Of a stretch of DNA of 47,859 bases, positions 1 through 8,329 are shown piece by piece; within the stretch, counting starts at the first letter, position 1; each line of letters starts with the position of its first letter. Position numbers and translations under genes: made by a program. Location: positions 1,230,499-1,278,357 of the forward strand of contig KB235926.1 of NCBI GenBank assembly GCA_000332255.1, written 5' to 3'. Below the pieces are notes generated by a model, which did no database searches, had not been told where the DNA came from, and worked only from the letters and a program-made list of their open reading frames with translations. This stretch comes from a cyanobacterium PCC 7702 (GTDB lineage: Bacteria > Cyanobacteriota > Cyanobacteriia > Cyanobacteriales > Nostocaceae).

Positions 1-47
1 AAAAGCTAATAGTCTGGAGAGAAGTTTTTGCGCTCGCTACAAGCCAT

Positions 48-80
48 AGAAAACAAAGCGTTCAGCGAGGGTCTGAACGC
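48..80 (-). terminator. Rho-independent terminator of dxr
   Basis: Perfect 8-bp stem GCGTTCAG (58-65) / CTGAACGC (73-80) with a 7-base loop. Read on the minus strand it is followed by a T-rich run (TTTGTTTTC), and it begins 18 bases after the dxr stop codon, so it terminates dxr transcription. Confidence 0.8.
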
Positions 81-97
81 CGATTGATTTAAGCTTG

Positions 98-1294
98 TTA
101 TCGTAAAGAAATGGTACGGGAATAAGAGTCTAAATTTTCGGTGACTAGCAGGACTTGTTGTCTAGCCCATTGATCCGCAGCCAAAATATCTTCTAAAGAA
201 GGATTTGAGCGGTTGTGAGTTGAAAAGCGATCGCATACCTGCTCGATGCACCGAGCAATATCAAGGTAGCTAATTTTCTCATCCAAAAACAAAGCTACAG
301 CTTGTTCGTTAGCTGCATTTAATACAGCTGGCATGCAGCCACCAGCTTTACCAGCAGCGTAAGCTAGTTGCATGCAAGGGTACTTTTGGTGATCTGGTGC
401 TTGAAATGTGAGATTTGCTACTTTCACCAAATCTAACCGTTCCCAGTTGGTGTGGATGCGATCGGGCCAGGACAAAGCATAAAGTAGGGGTAAGCGCATA
501 TCTGGCCAGCCAAGTTGGGCTAGAACCGAAGTATCTTGCAGCTCGATCAAAGAGTGAATTATGCTCTGGGGATGGATAACAATTTCAATATCGTCGTAGT
601 CTAACCCGAACAGAAAATGAGCTTCAATTACTTCCAATCCCTTATTCATCAAAGTAGCAGAATCAACAGTAATTTTGCGTCCCATCAACCAGTTCGGATG
701 TTTGAGGGCGTCTGCTACGGTTGCTTGTGCTAATTTTTCTACCGGCCAATCTCGGAAAGCACCTCCAGAAGCGGTGAGTAAAATGCGCCGCAAACCTCCC
801 TTCGGTACTCCTTGCAGACACTGAAAGATGGCGGAGTGTTCGGAATCAGCAGGTAAAAGTTTGATTTTGTGCTTCTCGACCAGCGGTAGAACAACGGGAC
901 CTCCAGCAATAAGAGTTTCTTTGTTAGCTAAGGCGATGTCTTTACCAGCTTCAATAGCAGCGATGGTGGGTAACAAACCCGCACAACCGACAATACCAGT
1001 GACAACAGTTTGGGCATCACCGTAGCGGGCAACCTCTATGACTCCTGCTTCGCCAGCCAGTAAAATAGGTTGGGGATCGACCTGAGCAATTAACTCCTGG
1101 AGTAATGGCAATTTCTCTTCAGAGCAAATTGCTGCTATGGTTGGTCGAAACTGTCGAATTTGAGAAGCCAACAATTCTACATTGTTTCCGGTCGCTAATC
1201 CCACAATCCGAAACCGATCTGGGTACTGAGCGACTATATCTAAAGTTTGAGTACCAATCGAACCGGTAGAACCAACAAGAGTAATCGCTTTCAC
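98..1294 (-). CDS. dxr: 1-deoxy-D-xylulose 5-phosphate reductoisomerase
   Basis: Second step of the MEP pathway: NADPH-dependent conversion of 1-deoxy-D-xylulose 5-phosphate to 2-C-methyl-D-erythritol 4-phosphate in the cytosol, feeding carotenoid, phytol and quinone synthesis. The 398-residue length is that of the family. The N-terminus has the Rossmann nucleotide-binding motif [13 protein letters not shown] (residues 8-20), followed by NKETLIAGG (about 124-132) and the metal/substrate segment [10 protein letters not shown], which differs from the more common VDSEH only in the first residue. The substrate-loop motif [11 protein letters not shown] is present and is followed by [23 protein letters not shown]. 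The gene stands alone on the minus strand, divergent from the glycosyltransferase locus, with its own terminator. Start at the ATG giving [11 protein letters not shown] is the only one that keeps the Rossmann fold whole. Confidence 0.97.
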   Translation of the reverse strand: MKAITLVGSTGSIGTQTLDIVAQYPDRFRIVGLATGNNVELLASQIRQFRPTIAAICSEEKLPLLQELIAQVDPQPILLAGEAGVIEVARYGDAQTVVTGIVGCAGLLPTIAAIEAGKDIALANKETLIAGGPVVLPLVEKHKIKLLPADSEHSAIFQCLQGVPKGGLRRILLTASGGAFRDWPVEKLAQATVADALKHPNWLMGRKITVDSATLMNKGLEVIEAHFLFGLDYDDIEIVIHPQSIIHSLIELQDTSVLAQLGWPDMRLPLLYALSWPDRIHTNWERLDLVKVANLTFQAPDHQKYPCMQLAYAAGKAGGCMPAVLNAANEQAVALFLDEKISYLDIARCIEQVCDRFSTHNRSNPSLEDILAADQWARQQVLLVTENLDSYSRTISLR

Positions 1295-1405
1295 AATTGT
1301 TTAAGGATTGACAGACAACTCCACTATAAATTGCTTGGGACTCTCAAATCACAGTAGTTAAATTCCATTTAATTTCTAACAGCAATTTTTCCAAATCACT
1401 AATTT

Positions 1406-2680
1406 ATGGTGCCAAAACAGTTAGCGAGTAGAGACTTTTTATGGAAAAAAGATTTAATATTTCCAGGTATGATGTGGCTTGCCAGCAGAATGGTGATTTG
1501 GAGTGCCATGTTATTGCTTGCTCCCTTGTTGGGTATGCCACCAGGGGGCAAAGCTGCTACATTTAGCTGGGAGATATTTCAAGCCTGGGATAGTATTCAT
1601 TACCGTAACATTGCCAATTTTGGTTATGAATACGTCAGTGACGGTAAGGGACATAATATTGCCTTTTTTCCCTTTTTTCCTTTGATAGTGCGGGGATTGA
1701 TGAGTCTGGGCCTACCCTTTGAAGTGGCAGGAGTATTGGTAAACAATGCAGCATTTCTAGTAGCGGTTTATTGCGTATTTTTTTGGATGAAAGAATCCTG
1801 CGGTACAAAAGCCGCACGCTGGGTAACCGCTGTTATTACCTGGTGTCCGCCATCTTTGTTTGCAACAGTCATTTATACCGAAGGATTGTACTTACTTTTA
1901 AGTACAATGGCTTTATGCGCTTTTGAAGAAGGAAAGTATAGCTGGACAGCTCTTTGTGGCGCCATGGCAACAGCAACACGTCCAACAGGGATAGCACTGA
2001 TTCCAACATTTTTGATTGCTGCATGGAGAGAAAAGCGATCGCCTGTTGCTTACGCAGCTGGTTTGGCCACCTCAACCGGACTGATACTGTTTAGCATCTA
2101 TTGTGCCTTGGAATTTAACGATCCTTTAGCGTTTGTTCACGCCCAGCAAGGATGGCGAGCAACCTTAGGATTTGATTGGCTTTCTTGGTGGAAAATGCTC
2201 GTGCAAATAGCAGCTGGTACAAGCAATTGGAAACATGGCAAAATCCACGATCCCTCACATCCTTTGCTCTTCGCAAGCATTATTATTTTGGGCTACTTAC
2301 TGTGGCGCTACCGTCACAGGTTAGATCCTGTCAAGGTAGACTTTGGCTTTGCTGCTTTAGGTTTTTGTTTGTGGATACTCGCAGGCGATCCCTTAATCAA
2401 TACAGTATCTGTTTTGGGTAGTGCTTGCTTGTTGTGGTATTTACGCAAACAACTACCTGTAGTTACGGTTGTTTATGGTTTTTGCGGTTTGGGATTAATT
2501 CTTGCTTCGGGTGGAACTTGGTCGCTAAGCCGAATTGCCTACGGCATTGTATCCTTCAGTATTGGCTTGGGTGTACTGCTATCTAGTCATCCTCGCTGGG
2601 GATATATAACTTTATGCTTCTTTGCCATTGTACTTGCTAGTTTCTCTGTCAGATTCGCTCAACAATTGTGGGTAGGATAG
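1406..2680 (+). CDS. PIG-V-like membrane mannosyltransferase, copy 1
   Basis: Polytopic membrane protein of the PIG-V/PIG-M type (GT-C fold), which transfers mannose or another hexose from a lipid-linked donor. The visible hallmark is WDSIHY (residues 61-66) in the first extracytoplasmic loop, where the Asp is expected to be the catalytic acid, followed by HNIAFFPFFPLIVRGL and, later, TEGLYLLLS and ATRPTGIAL, all shared with the second copy at 5373-6638. The rest is a succession of hydrophobic helices up to the C-terminus, 424 residues in all. The acceptor cannot be deduced: bacterial members act on glycolipids, cell-wall glycans or proteins. It is followed after 18 bases by a DUF2079 gene on the same strand, suggesting an operon. 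No clear Shine-Dalgarno precedes the ATG, as is common in cyanobacteria. Confidence 0.8.
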   Translation: MVPKQLASRDFLWKKDLIFPGMMWLASRMVIWSAMLLLAPLLGMPPGGKAATFSWEIFQAWDSIHYRNIANFGYEYVSDGKGHNIAFFPFFPLIVRGLMSLGLPFEVAGVLVNNAAFLVAVYCVFFWMKESCGTKAARWVTAVITWCPPSLFATVIYTEGLYLLLSTMALCAFEEGKYSWTALCGAMATATRPTGIALIPTFLIAAWREKRSPVAYAAGLATSTGLILFSIYCALEFNDPLAFVHAQQGWRATLGFDWLSWWKMLVQIAAGTSNWKHGKIHDPSHPLLFASIIILGYLLWRYRHRLDPVKVDFGFAALGFCLWILAGDPLINTVSVLGSACLLWYLRKQLPVVTVVYGFCGLGLILASGGTWSLSRIAYGIVSFSIGLGVLLSSHPRWGYITLCFFAIVLASFSVRFAQQLWVG

Positions 2681-2698
2681 GTAAAAAATTAAAAGTTA

Positions 2699-4117
2699 TT
2701 GTACCTGAGGGTGAAAAAACAACTGCTTTCGATCAGCACCGTTGGTTGGATAATTAGCATAAGTGCCTTGATTTTTTTTGCATGCAGCAGTTTGAGACAC
2801 GAACTGTTTCAATCATCCGCTTGGGATTTAGGAATTTTCGATCAAGCAATTTATTTGATCAGTCAAGGACAATCTCCAGTTTCTTCCCTACTAGGATTTC
2901 ATATTCTGGGGGATCATGCCGCCATAGTCCTGTATCCCCTAGCCTTGCTTTATAAAATTTACCCCAGTGTTTATTGGTTGTTTGCCGTGCAGGCTAGTGC
3001 TTTGGCATCAGGTGGGCTATTGGCTAGCAGTATAGCCCGTCAAGCTGGACTAATGGCAAGACCTGCGATCGCAGCAGCACTGGTCTACTTGTTATATCCG
3101 CTGGTATTTAACATCAATCTGTATGACTTTCACCCAGAGGTTATAGCCTTACCTGCATTGTTGGGAGCAATTTTAGCTGCTCGCTCGGACAAGACCGGCT
3201 GGTTTTGTTTGAGCATTTTCTTAGTATTGGGATGTAAAGCGGTTTTATCTCTGACAGTTGCAGCAATGGGGTTATGGCTGCTCTTTTTTGAGAAAAGACG
3301 GTTGTGTGGCGCCATCGCCCTTGTCTGCGCTTTGGTTTGGTTTACGATCGCTTCCAAAGTAATTATCCCTTTTTTTGGAGGCGAAGCAGCATCGGTAACG
3401 CGTCACCTTTGGCGCTACGGTGATTTTGGCAATTCTTTCCAACAAATCGCTCAAAATCTCTTATTCCAACCTAACTTAGTACTGAGAAAAATCTTTTCTC
3501 CCAATACTTTAGAATATCTAGCTTTATTAACAACACCGCTTGTGTGGGGAATTTCACCCCGTCATCTCTCACCTTTGGTTAGCACTATACCTGCATTGAT
3601 GCTAAATATTCTTGCCCGCGCTCCTGAGCAAAGAAATTTAGTCCATCAATACTCTTTACCAATCCTACCTTTTTTGTTGGTAGCTGTAATTCAAAGTTAT
3701 GCTGCTGGTTGCAGTTGGATGAAAAAACCGCGGCGGATTATACTCTGGTCTTTGGTAGCTTTCTTAGCTTTAGGAAAATACGGTTACTTCTGGACGATTT
3801 ATCTAGATTCGTTAGATACTTGGCAAGCGACACGAGAAGCGATCGCCCAGATTTCCACTCAAGGAGGAGTTTATACAACTGCTGAGATTGCCCCCCACTT
3901 AACCCATCGCCCCCTCGTGGAATTCACTAACTCTCAATCACCAGTAGCAGATTTAACTAAATTTGAATACATTCTCTTAAATGTCAGTCACCCAGGTTGG
4001 CTCAGCAACCAAGAATTTGCCAGTGCTTTAGTTAATAAACTTTATCACGCAGAAATGTTTCAACTCAGTTACCAGCGGGATAATGTTTATTTATTTGTAA
4101 AAAAACTGAAAAGCTAA
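2699..4117 (+). CDS. DUF2079 family polytopic membrane protein
   Basis: A 472-residue integral membrane protein. It carries the family's conserved N-terminal signature WDLGIFDQAIYL (residues 42-53) and FHILGDHAA (67-75); these Asp-containing loops resemble the first periplasmic loop of GT-C glycosyltransferases, so a lipid-linked sugar transferase role is an inference and the biochemical function is not established. At least nine hydrophobic segments follow, and the last 90 residues look soluble. The start is uncertain: a TTG at 2699 gives the full frame and a GTG at 2711 (beginning VKKQLL) aligns with the start of the decayed copy at 4209, so the GTG may be the true start. It lies 18 bases behind the PIG-V-like gene, and a degraded paralogue follows directly. 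Confidence 0.75.
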   Translation: MYLRVKKQLLSISTVGWIISISALIFFACSSLRHELFQSSAWDLGIFDQAIYLISQGQSPVSSLLGFHILGDHAAIVLYPLALLYKIYPSVYWLFAVQASALASGGLLASSIARQAGLMARPAIAAALVYLLYPLVFNINLYDFHPEVIALPALLGAILAARSDKTGWFCLSIFLVLGCKAVLSLTVAAMGLWLLFFEKRRLCGAIALVCALVWFTIASKVIIPFFGGEAASVTRHLWRYGDFGNSFQQIAQNLLFQPNLVLRKIFSPNTLEYLALLTTPLVWGISPRHLSPLVSTIPALMLNILARAPEQRNLVHQYSLPILPFLLVAVIQSYAAGCSWMKKPRRIILWSLVAFLALGKYGYFWTIYLDSLDTWQATREAIAQISTQGGVYTTAEIAPHLTHRPLVEFTNSQSPVADLTKFEYILLNVSHPGWLSNQEFASALVNKLYHAEMFQLSYQRDNVYLFVKKLKS

Positions 4118-4208
4118 TTGAAAATTTCCTCTCTTTGCGCCTTTCTTACTAAAAGAAAATAGAAAGATAAAATAAGTGCTCGTAATTATTTTTCTGTTTA
4201 TATTTCGG

Positions 4209-4500
4209 GTGATAAAACTATTTTTTCACTCTGGCACTGTTAGCTGGACGATCGGAATCAGTGCATTGTTATTATTTGCTTGCAGCAGTACACGCCACCT
4301 ACTTTTTCAATCGGGATCTCTGGATTTAGGAATTTACGATCAGGTAGTCTAACTGCTCAGCCAACGCCAGCCAGCTATTTCTTCTTTTTTAGGCTTTCAT
4401 CATCTAGGTAACCATGCTCCTGGTCAGCGTATTTTTTAGCTTTATTCTACAAAATTTACCCCAGTGTTTACTAGTTGTTAGCGCTGCAAGCTGTTTGTGT
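4209..4500 (+). pseudogene. Decayed N-terminal copy of the DUF2079 gene
   Basis: From a GTG at 4209 the translation runs MIKLFFHSGTVSWTIGIS, then ALLLFACSSTRHLLFQSG and SLDLGIYDQVV, matching residues 5-50 of the intact neighbour (GWIISISALIFFACSSLRHELFQ, then WDLGIFDQAI). It then hits TAA, continues in frame as LLSQRQPAISSFLGFHHLGNHA, meets a TAG, and resumes in another frame as KIYPSVY, a stop, and LLALQA. Two or more stops and at least one frameshift make it dead. Homology fades near 4500, so only about the first 97 codons survive. It is the remnant of a tandem duplication or of a once longer glycosyltransferase locus. Confidence 0.85.
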
Positions 4501-4641
4501 CTGTCCTAACGATCAACCACCACTTTTCACTGTGTTTTTTTCTCCTGGTTAAAAATATTTGGAAACTCGATTTTGGCAGCTCGGTCGTTAATAATTATTT
4601 TTTTTAGCCGTTTTAACATCTTGTTTTTACAAAACTGTTAG

Positions 4642-4985
4642 TGCTCATCTAGAATAATTTTAACAACACTAATAATTTTAACTCCTACCAATTGGGAAGG
4701 AAGTGTTCCCAGAAGTATGGAGATTATCCAATTGGTTGGAAAATATAAATACTCTACTAAATGGATGTGTACCAATCATCCAATTTATTCTTTTTATGCT
4801 GGCTTGTACGTTCCTCTAGAAATTGCAGTTATTTCATATAACAGGATAAATTCTGGACAATTGACGACTAAATACATGCTTTCTGTTTTAAAAACAGATC
4901 GTCCCGAGCAAATCCTAATCGTGAATTTATGGCTTATGTAAATAAGAATTACTTAAAAACTTACACGAACGAAAAAGGTACCTAG
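4642..4985 (+). pseudogene. Remnant of the C-terminal part of an ArnT/GT39-like glycosyltransferase
   Basis: An open stretch from 4642 reads ILTPTNWEGSVPRSMEIIQL, then VGKYKYSTKWMCTNHPIYSF and YVPLEIAVISYNRINSGQLT, then VLKTDRPEQILI before a stop. The neighbouring frame then continues REFMAYVNKNYLKTYTNEKG to a TAG at 4983. This T(D/N)xPIY...PPE(I/L)AV(I/L)S..R..SGxLT..PEQIL pattern is what I recall for the soluble C-terminal tail of cyanobacterial ArnT-like (GT39/PMT_2) membrane glycosyltransferases. The transmembrane N-terminal part is missing and the two halves are out of frame, so it is a relic. The ATG at 4717 opens only a 74-codon frame inside it. Family assignment rests on recall and is moderate. 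Confidence 0.5.
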
Positions 4986-5372
4986 GAAGATTATGTTTTA
5001 TCCTTTCGCGGTAACTAGAAGGCAGCTCGATTGAAAAGACCGAAAAAATACTATATGCTTGCATTGATAGCAAACAGAAGGATACCATTTTGTTTCTCAA
5101 TTTTATATGATAATTTCATTACCAATCACAAAACAGAGCTATTTATGTCAGGATACCGGATAGAAAGGTATTGAAGCTAAAGTTGTTCTTGAACAGGGAT
5201 GTTCAAAAAAGTTCCAAAAAATATATATTCAATGAAATACAACAGTTAATGTTGATTTTGAATTTACCGGTGAAATCCTAATTTCCAAACAATATGTATA
5301 AAATTTTGCTTTTACCTTTTTGCATTGTAGGTCGGGAGGATGTATAAAGGAGTTTGAAAAAGCCTCTGGCCT
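4986..5372. other. AT-rich spacer without recognisable gene
   Basis: Between the glycosyltransferase remnant and the second PIG-V-like gene. No open frame of useful length or family resemblance; probably further decayed sequence. A GGGAGGATGT and a separate AAGGAG occur at about 5335-5352, too far from the ATG at 5373 to be a normal ribosome binding site. Confidence 0.5.
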
Positions 5373-6638
5373 ATGGTTAAAGTTTTATGGAAAGACGAAC
5401 ACCTGTTTCCAGCGGTAATTTGGTTTGCGAGCCGATTGTTTGTTTGGACTGCTATGCTCGTAGTTGCGCCAAATATTCCTTCCACTTCGGAGGGGGTTGT
5501 ACGTAGTTTTGGTTGGGGAGTATTTGATGCTTGGGACAGCGTACACTATCGCAGTATCGCCACTTCTGGTTACGAATTTGTCAACGACGGTCAGCAGCAC
5601 AATCTAGCTTTCTTTCCCCTATTTCCCTTAATTATTCGGGGTTTGATGCTTGCAGGTTTGCCATTTGAAATTGCCGGTACCTTGGTCAATAATTTGGCAT
5701 TTTTAGGGGCACTTTACTGTTTGTACTTTTGGATTTTAGAGCAACTTGGCACAAAAGTTGCACGCTGGGCAATTATGGTTGTGGCTTGGTGTCCCCTATC
5801 TTTGTTTGGAACCGTAATCTATACTGAGGGGTTATATTTATTTTTGAGTACAGCTGCTTTGCAGTCCTTCGATCGCAAGCGATATGGCCAGACAGCTTTT
5901 TGGGGTGCAATGGCAACAGCAACGCGTCCTACGGGAATAGCACTAATCGTAGCTTTTTTATTGGCAAGCTGGAAAGAACGCCGTCCACCCATCGCTTACC
6001 TTACTTGTTTGGGTACAGCTAGCGGTCTGCTTTTGTTCAGCTTGTATTGCGCAATTTATTTCGGCGACCCCATCGCTTTTATCCATGCTCAGAAAGGATG
6101 GCGTCCTTCATTTGGATTTGATTGGCTTTCTTGGTGGAGTATGTTATTAGAAATAACAACGGGGGCGTCAAATTGGCAAGATATTCAGCTAAAAAATCTA
6201 CTGCATTTGTTGTTGTTTGTGATTATTGCCGGTGTCGGCTGCAGTATGTGGTTCAGTTGTCAAAAATTTTGTTCTAGGAGGATGGCATACTTTTTTTACC
6301 TTGGCGTCACATTTTCTTTGATACTGGCTGACAATCAATTTATCAATGACTTACTGAATGTGGGTATGGTTTTGGGAGGTGGTTATTTCCTGTGGCGATC
6401 GCGCCAAAAATGCAGTTATGTTACAAGTTTTTACGGCTTTTGTGGTATCGCTTTGCTACTAGTTTCGGGTAGTGTATTATCTCTGAGCCGGTTGGCTTAC
6501 GGTATTATACCTTTAAGTATTGGTATAGCTGTGGCACTGGCAAGTTACCCACGCTGGGGTTACCTGAGTTTGGGCTTGTTTTCCATTTTACTGGCGAAAC
6601 TGGCAATTAACTTTGCTCAGGATGTCTGGATAGGGTAG
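5373..6638 (+). CDS. PIG-V-like membrane mannosyltransferase, copy 2
   Basis: Paralogue of the gene at 1406-2680, similar over its whole 421 residues, with identical blocks such as FFPLFPLI/FFPFFPLI, VIYTEGLYL, AMATATRPTGIAL and GFDWLSWW. The candidate catalytic loop is WDSVHY (residues 54-59). Expected to be an integral membrane GT-C enzyme using a lipid-linked sugar donor; acceptor unknown. The two copies differ most in the C-terminal third (after about residue 270), where copy 2 has a Cys-containing stretch (CSMWFSCQKFCSRR) lacking in copy 1, suggesting divergence in specificity rather than a recent duplicate. It is followed by 700 bases without a gene, so it may be a single-gene unit. Confidence 0.8.
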   Translation: MVKVLWKDEHLFPAVIWFASRLFVWTAMLVVAPNIPSTSEGVVRSFGWGVFDAWDSVHYRSIATSGYEFVNDGQQHNLAFFPLFPLIIRGLMLAGLPFEIAGTLVNNLAFLGALYCLYFWILEQLGTKVARWAIMVVAWCPLSLFGTVIYTEGLYLFLSTAALQSFDRKRYGQTAFWGAMATATRPTGIALIVAFLLASWKERRPPIAYLTCLGTASGLLLFSLYCAIYFGDPIAFIHAQKGWRPSFGFDWLSWWSMLLEITTGASNWQDIQLKNLLHLLLFVIIAGVGCSMWFSCQKFCSRRMAYFFYLGVTFSLILADNQFINDLLNVGMVLGGGYFLWRSRQKCSYVTSFYGFCGIALLLVSGSVLSLSRLAYGIIPLSIGIAVALASYPRWGYLSLGLFSILLAKLAINFAQDVWIG

Positions 6639-7343
6639 AGGGAAAATAATTTTTACTCTACAAAACAAAAGCTATACGATGATATTTGCGCTGCTTTGCA
6701 AAAATTTACATGTCTGCGTGGGGTGCGATCGCTTTTTTCTAAATAACTTGCTAAAATTCGCTTATATGTATAAAAGACTACTTTTGTTTGCAAAATAAAT
6801 TGCTTGAATCAAGATAACCATGGTATAAACACTGAAAGAGTGGATAAATTAACCAACCATTCAAAGTTTGCTCAAAAGCAAATAGTTTCTGAGAATTTCA
6901 GCATACCTTCAGAAACTATTTTGGCTGATGGGCGTCTAGCTTTTTCATAGCAGCGATATGGCAAGAGCAAGTTAGGAATTTAACCTTTTTTTTTCAAGTC
7001 AGGGGCTAGTTAGGCAGTAGAATATTGCTTGTAGGCTATTGCCGGATGGAGAATTTATATTTTGAAATAAAAACAAGTGGAGTTTTTTAAGTATAAAAAT
7101 TATGTGGTGTATCTATTACTTAACTAGTTGATATGATGTTTAAGGAAGATAATTTCAGCTGCTGTTAAAGCTGTAAAATTTATATTGGCGAACGCCAGTA
7201 TTTTTGTAATCTATAGTGGCATTTGCCCAAATAACAAGAGTCAATTTTTATCTAAATATTATTTAATTGCTTATCTAAAAAACTGTGCGGTAAATTACCG
7301 TCAGTAGGGTGAAAGAGGCTTGAATTTGCCAAGGAGCTAGGAC
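6639..7343. other. 705-base AT-rich spacer
   Basis: No convincing ORF. It contains one GCGATCGC octamer (about 6726) and a strong inverted repeat at 6880-6921 listed separately. The proximal part holds the 3' end of the PIG-V-like transcript and the distal part the promoter of the deacetylase gene; no site could be assigned with confidence. Confidence 0.6.
6880..6921. repeat. Perfect 13-bp inverted repeat (hairpin)
   Basis: Arms AAATAGTTTCTGA (6880-6892) and TCAGAAACTATTT (6909-6921), loop of 16 bases. It lies 240 bases after the PIG-V-like gene and 420 before the next gene. One or two extra T residues follow but there is no real T-tract, so it is either a weak terminator, an mRNA 3'-end stabiliser or part of a small RNA. 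Confidence 0.7.
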
Positions 7344-8273
7344 GTGGAAAACAACAAGTCGTTTGTCTGGCCGCAAGGAATATTATTTGCATTAATGGCT
7401 TTAGGCGGAAGTGTGAGCCTTGGCTTGTTCGTACCAATGACTTTCAATAGTTATAATGCTCAGACAAAAAATGCAATCAATATTAAATATATTGAAATCA
7501 AAGGAGGAACTCAACAGCGCCTTAATAACATAAGAACGGCCATGCTTTCCAGCTGGCAACAACAAGCACAAGTAAAGGGTGGAATTTCCTATTCGATCCC
7601 AGCACGTTTTCAAGGAGCAACTATCAGTGAAGCGCGACTAGCTCCAAAGGATAAAGTCATTGCTTTGACTTTTGATGATGGTCCTTGGCCCAACAGTACG
7701 GCGCAGGTGCTTGATATCCTCAGACGAAATAATATAAAAGCGACATTTTTTGTCATTGGACAAAACTTAAAGAATTTCCCCAACTTAGGTAAACGAATTG
7801 TCAACGAAGGTCATGTTATTGCCAACCATACTTGGCATCACTGGTATCATTTTATGAATCAGCAGGCAGCTGCTTATGAAATCGACCATACTTCAGATCT
7901 CATTTTTCAAACTACAGGAGTGAAAACAAATTTGTTTCGGCCTCCTGGTGGAATTATGCACAATGGAGTAGCTGCCTATGCTAGAAATAAAAAGTACGCC
8001 ATTATTATGTGGTCGGCTGACTCTGTAGACTACAGGCGTCCTTCTCCATCTGTTTTGCTCAATAGAGTTTTAAAAGAGTCAAGACCTGGTGGTATTGTGT
8101 TAATGCATGATGGTGGTGGCAATCGTTCCCACACTGTGGCAGCTTTACCCCAAATTATTAGTAAATTAAGACAGCAAGGCTATCGGTTTGTGACTATTCC
8201 AGAACTTCTAGAACTGCAGGTGAAAGACGAAAAGTTAATTGCCAATAAAAAGGAGAAGGTAACAAGTCATTAG
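7344..8273 (+). CDS. Membrane-anchored polysaccharide deacetylase (NodB/CE4 family)
   Basis: Metal-dependent N- or O-deacetylase acting on an extracytoplasmic polysaccharide (peptidoglycan, chitin-like or exopolysaccharide). A single hydrophobic segment at residues 9-33 anchors it, and the CE4 domain occupies about residues 100-290. All five NodB motifs are visible: TFDDG (D111, D112: catalytic base and metal ligand), HTWHH (H162, H166: metal ligands), RPPGG (R199), the WSADSVDY segment (D226, D229) and LMHDG (H255). The start is a GTG at 7344 preceded by GGAG 10 bases upstream. The gene is monocistronic, ending in a terminator shared with the convergent glutamate synthase gene. The nearby membrane glycosyltransferases make an envelope-glycan role plausible, but linkage is by position only. 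Confidence 0.92.
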   Translation: MENNKSFVWPQGILFALMALGGSVSLGLFVPMTFNSYNAQTKNAINIKYIEIKGGTQQRLNNIRTAMLSSWQQQAQVKGGISYSIPARFQGATISEARLAPKDKVIALTFDDGPWPNSTAQVLDILRRNNIKATFFVIGQNLKNFPNLGKRIVNEGHVIANHTWHHWYHFMNQQAAAYEIDHTSDLIFQTTGVKTNLFRPPGGIMHNGVAAYARNKKYAIIMWSADSVDYRRPSPSVLLNRVLKESRPGGIVLMHDGGGNRSHTVAALPQIISKLRQQGYRFVTIPELLELQVKDEKLIANKKEKVTSH

Positions 8274-8281
8274 TAATTAAT

Positions 8282-8315
8282 AAAATGCAGAAAGACAACT
8301 CCTTCTGCATTTTTT
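8282..8315. terminator. Bidirectional rho-independent terminator
   Basis: Stem AATGCAGAA (8284-8292) / TTCTGCATT (8303-8311) followed by T residues on the plus strand and preceded by A residues, giving a T-tract on the minus strand as well. It sits in the 56-base gap between the convergent deacetylase and glutamate synthase genes. Confidence 0.85.
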
Positions 8316-8329
8316 ATGTTTCCCATGGA

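Noticed and set aside
4717-4941. 74-codon ORF as an independent gene
   Set aside because: It is the middle of a longer decayed glycosyltransferase tail: homologous-looking sequence extends both upstream of its ATG and, in another frame, beyond its stop.
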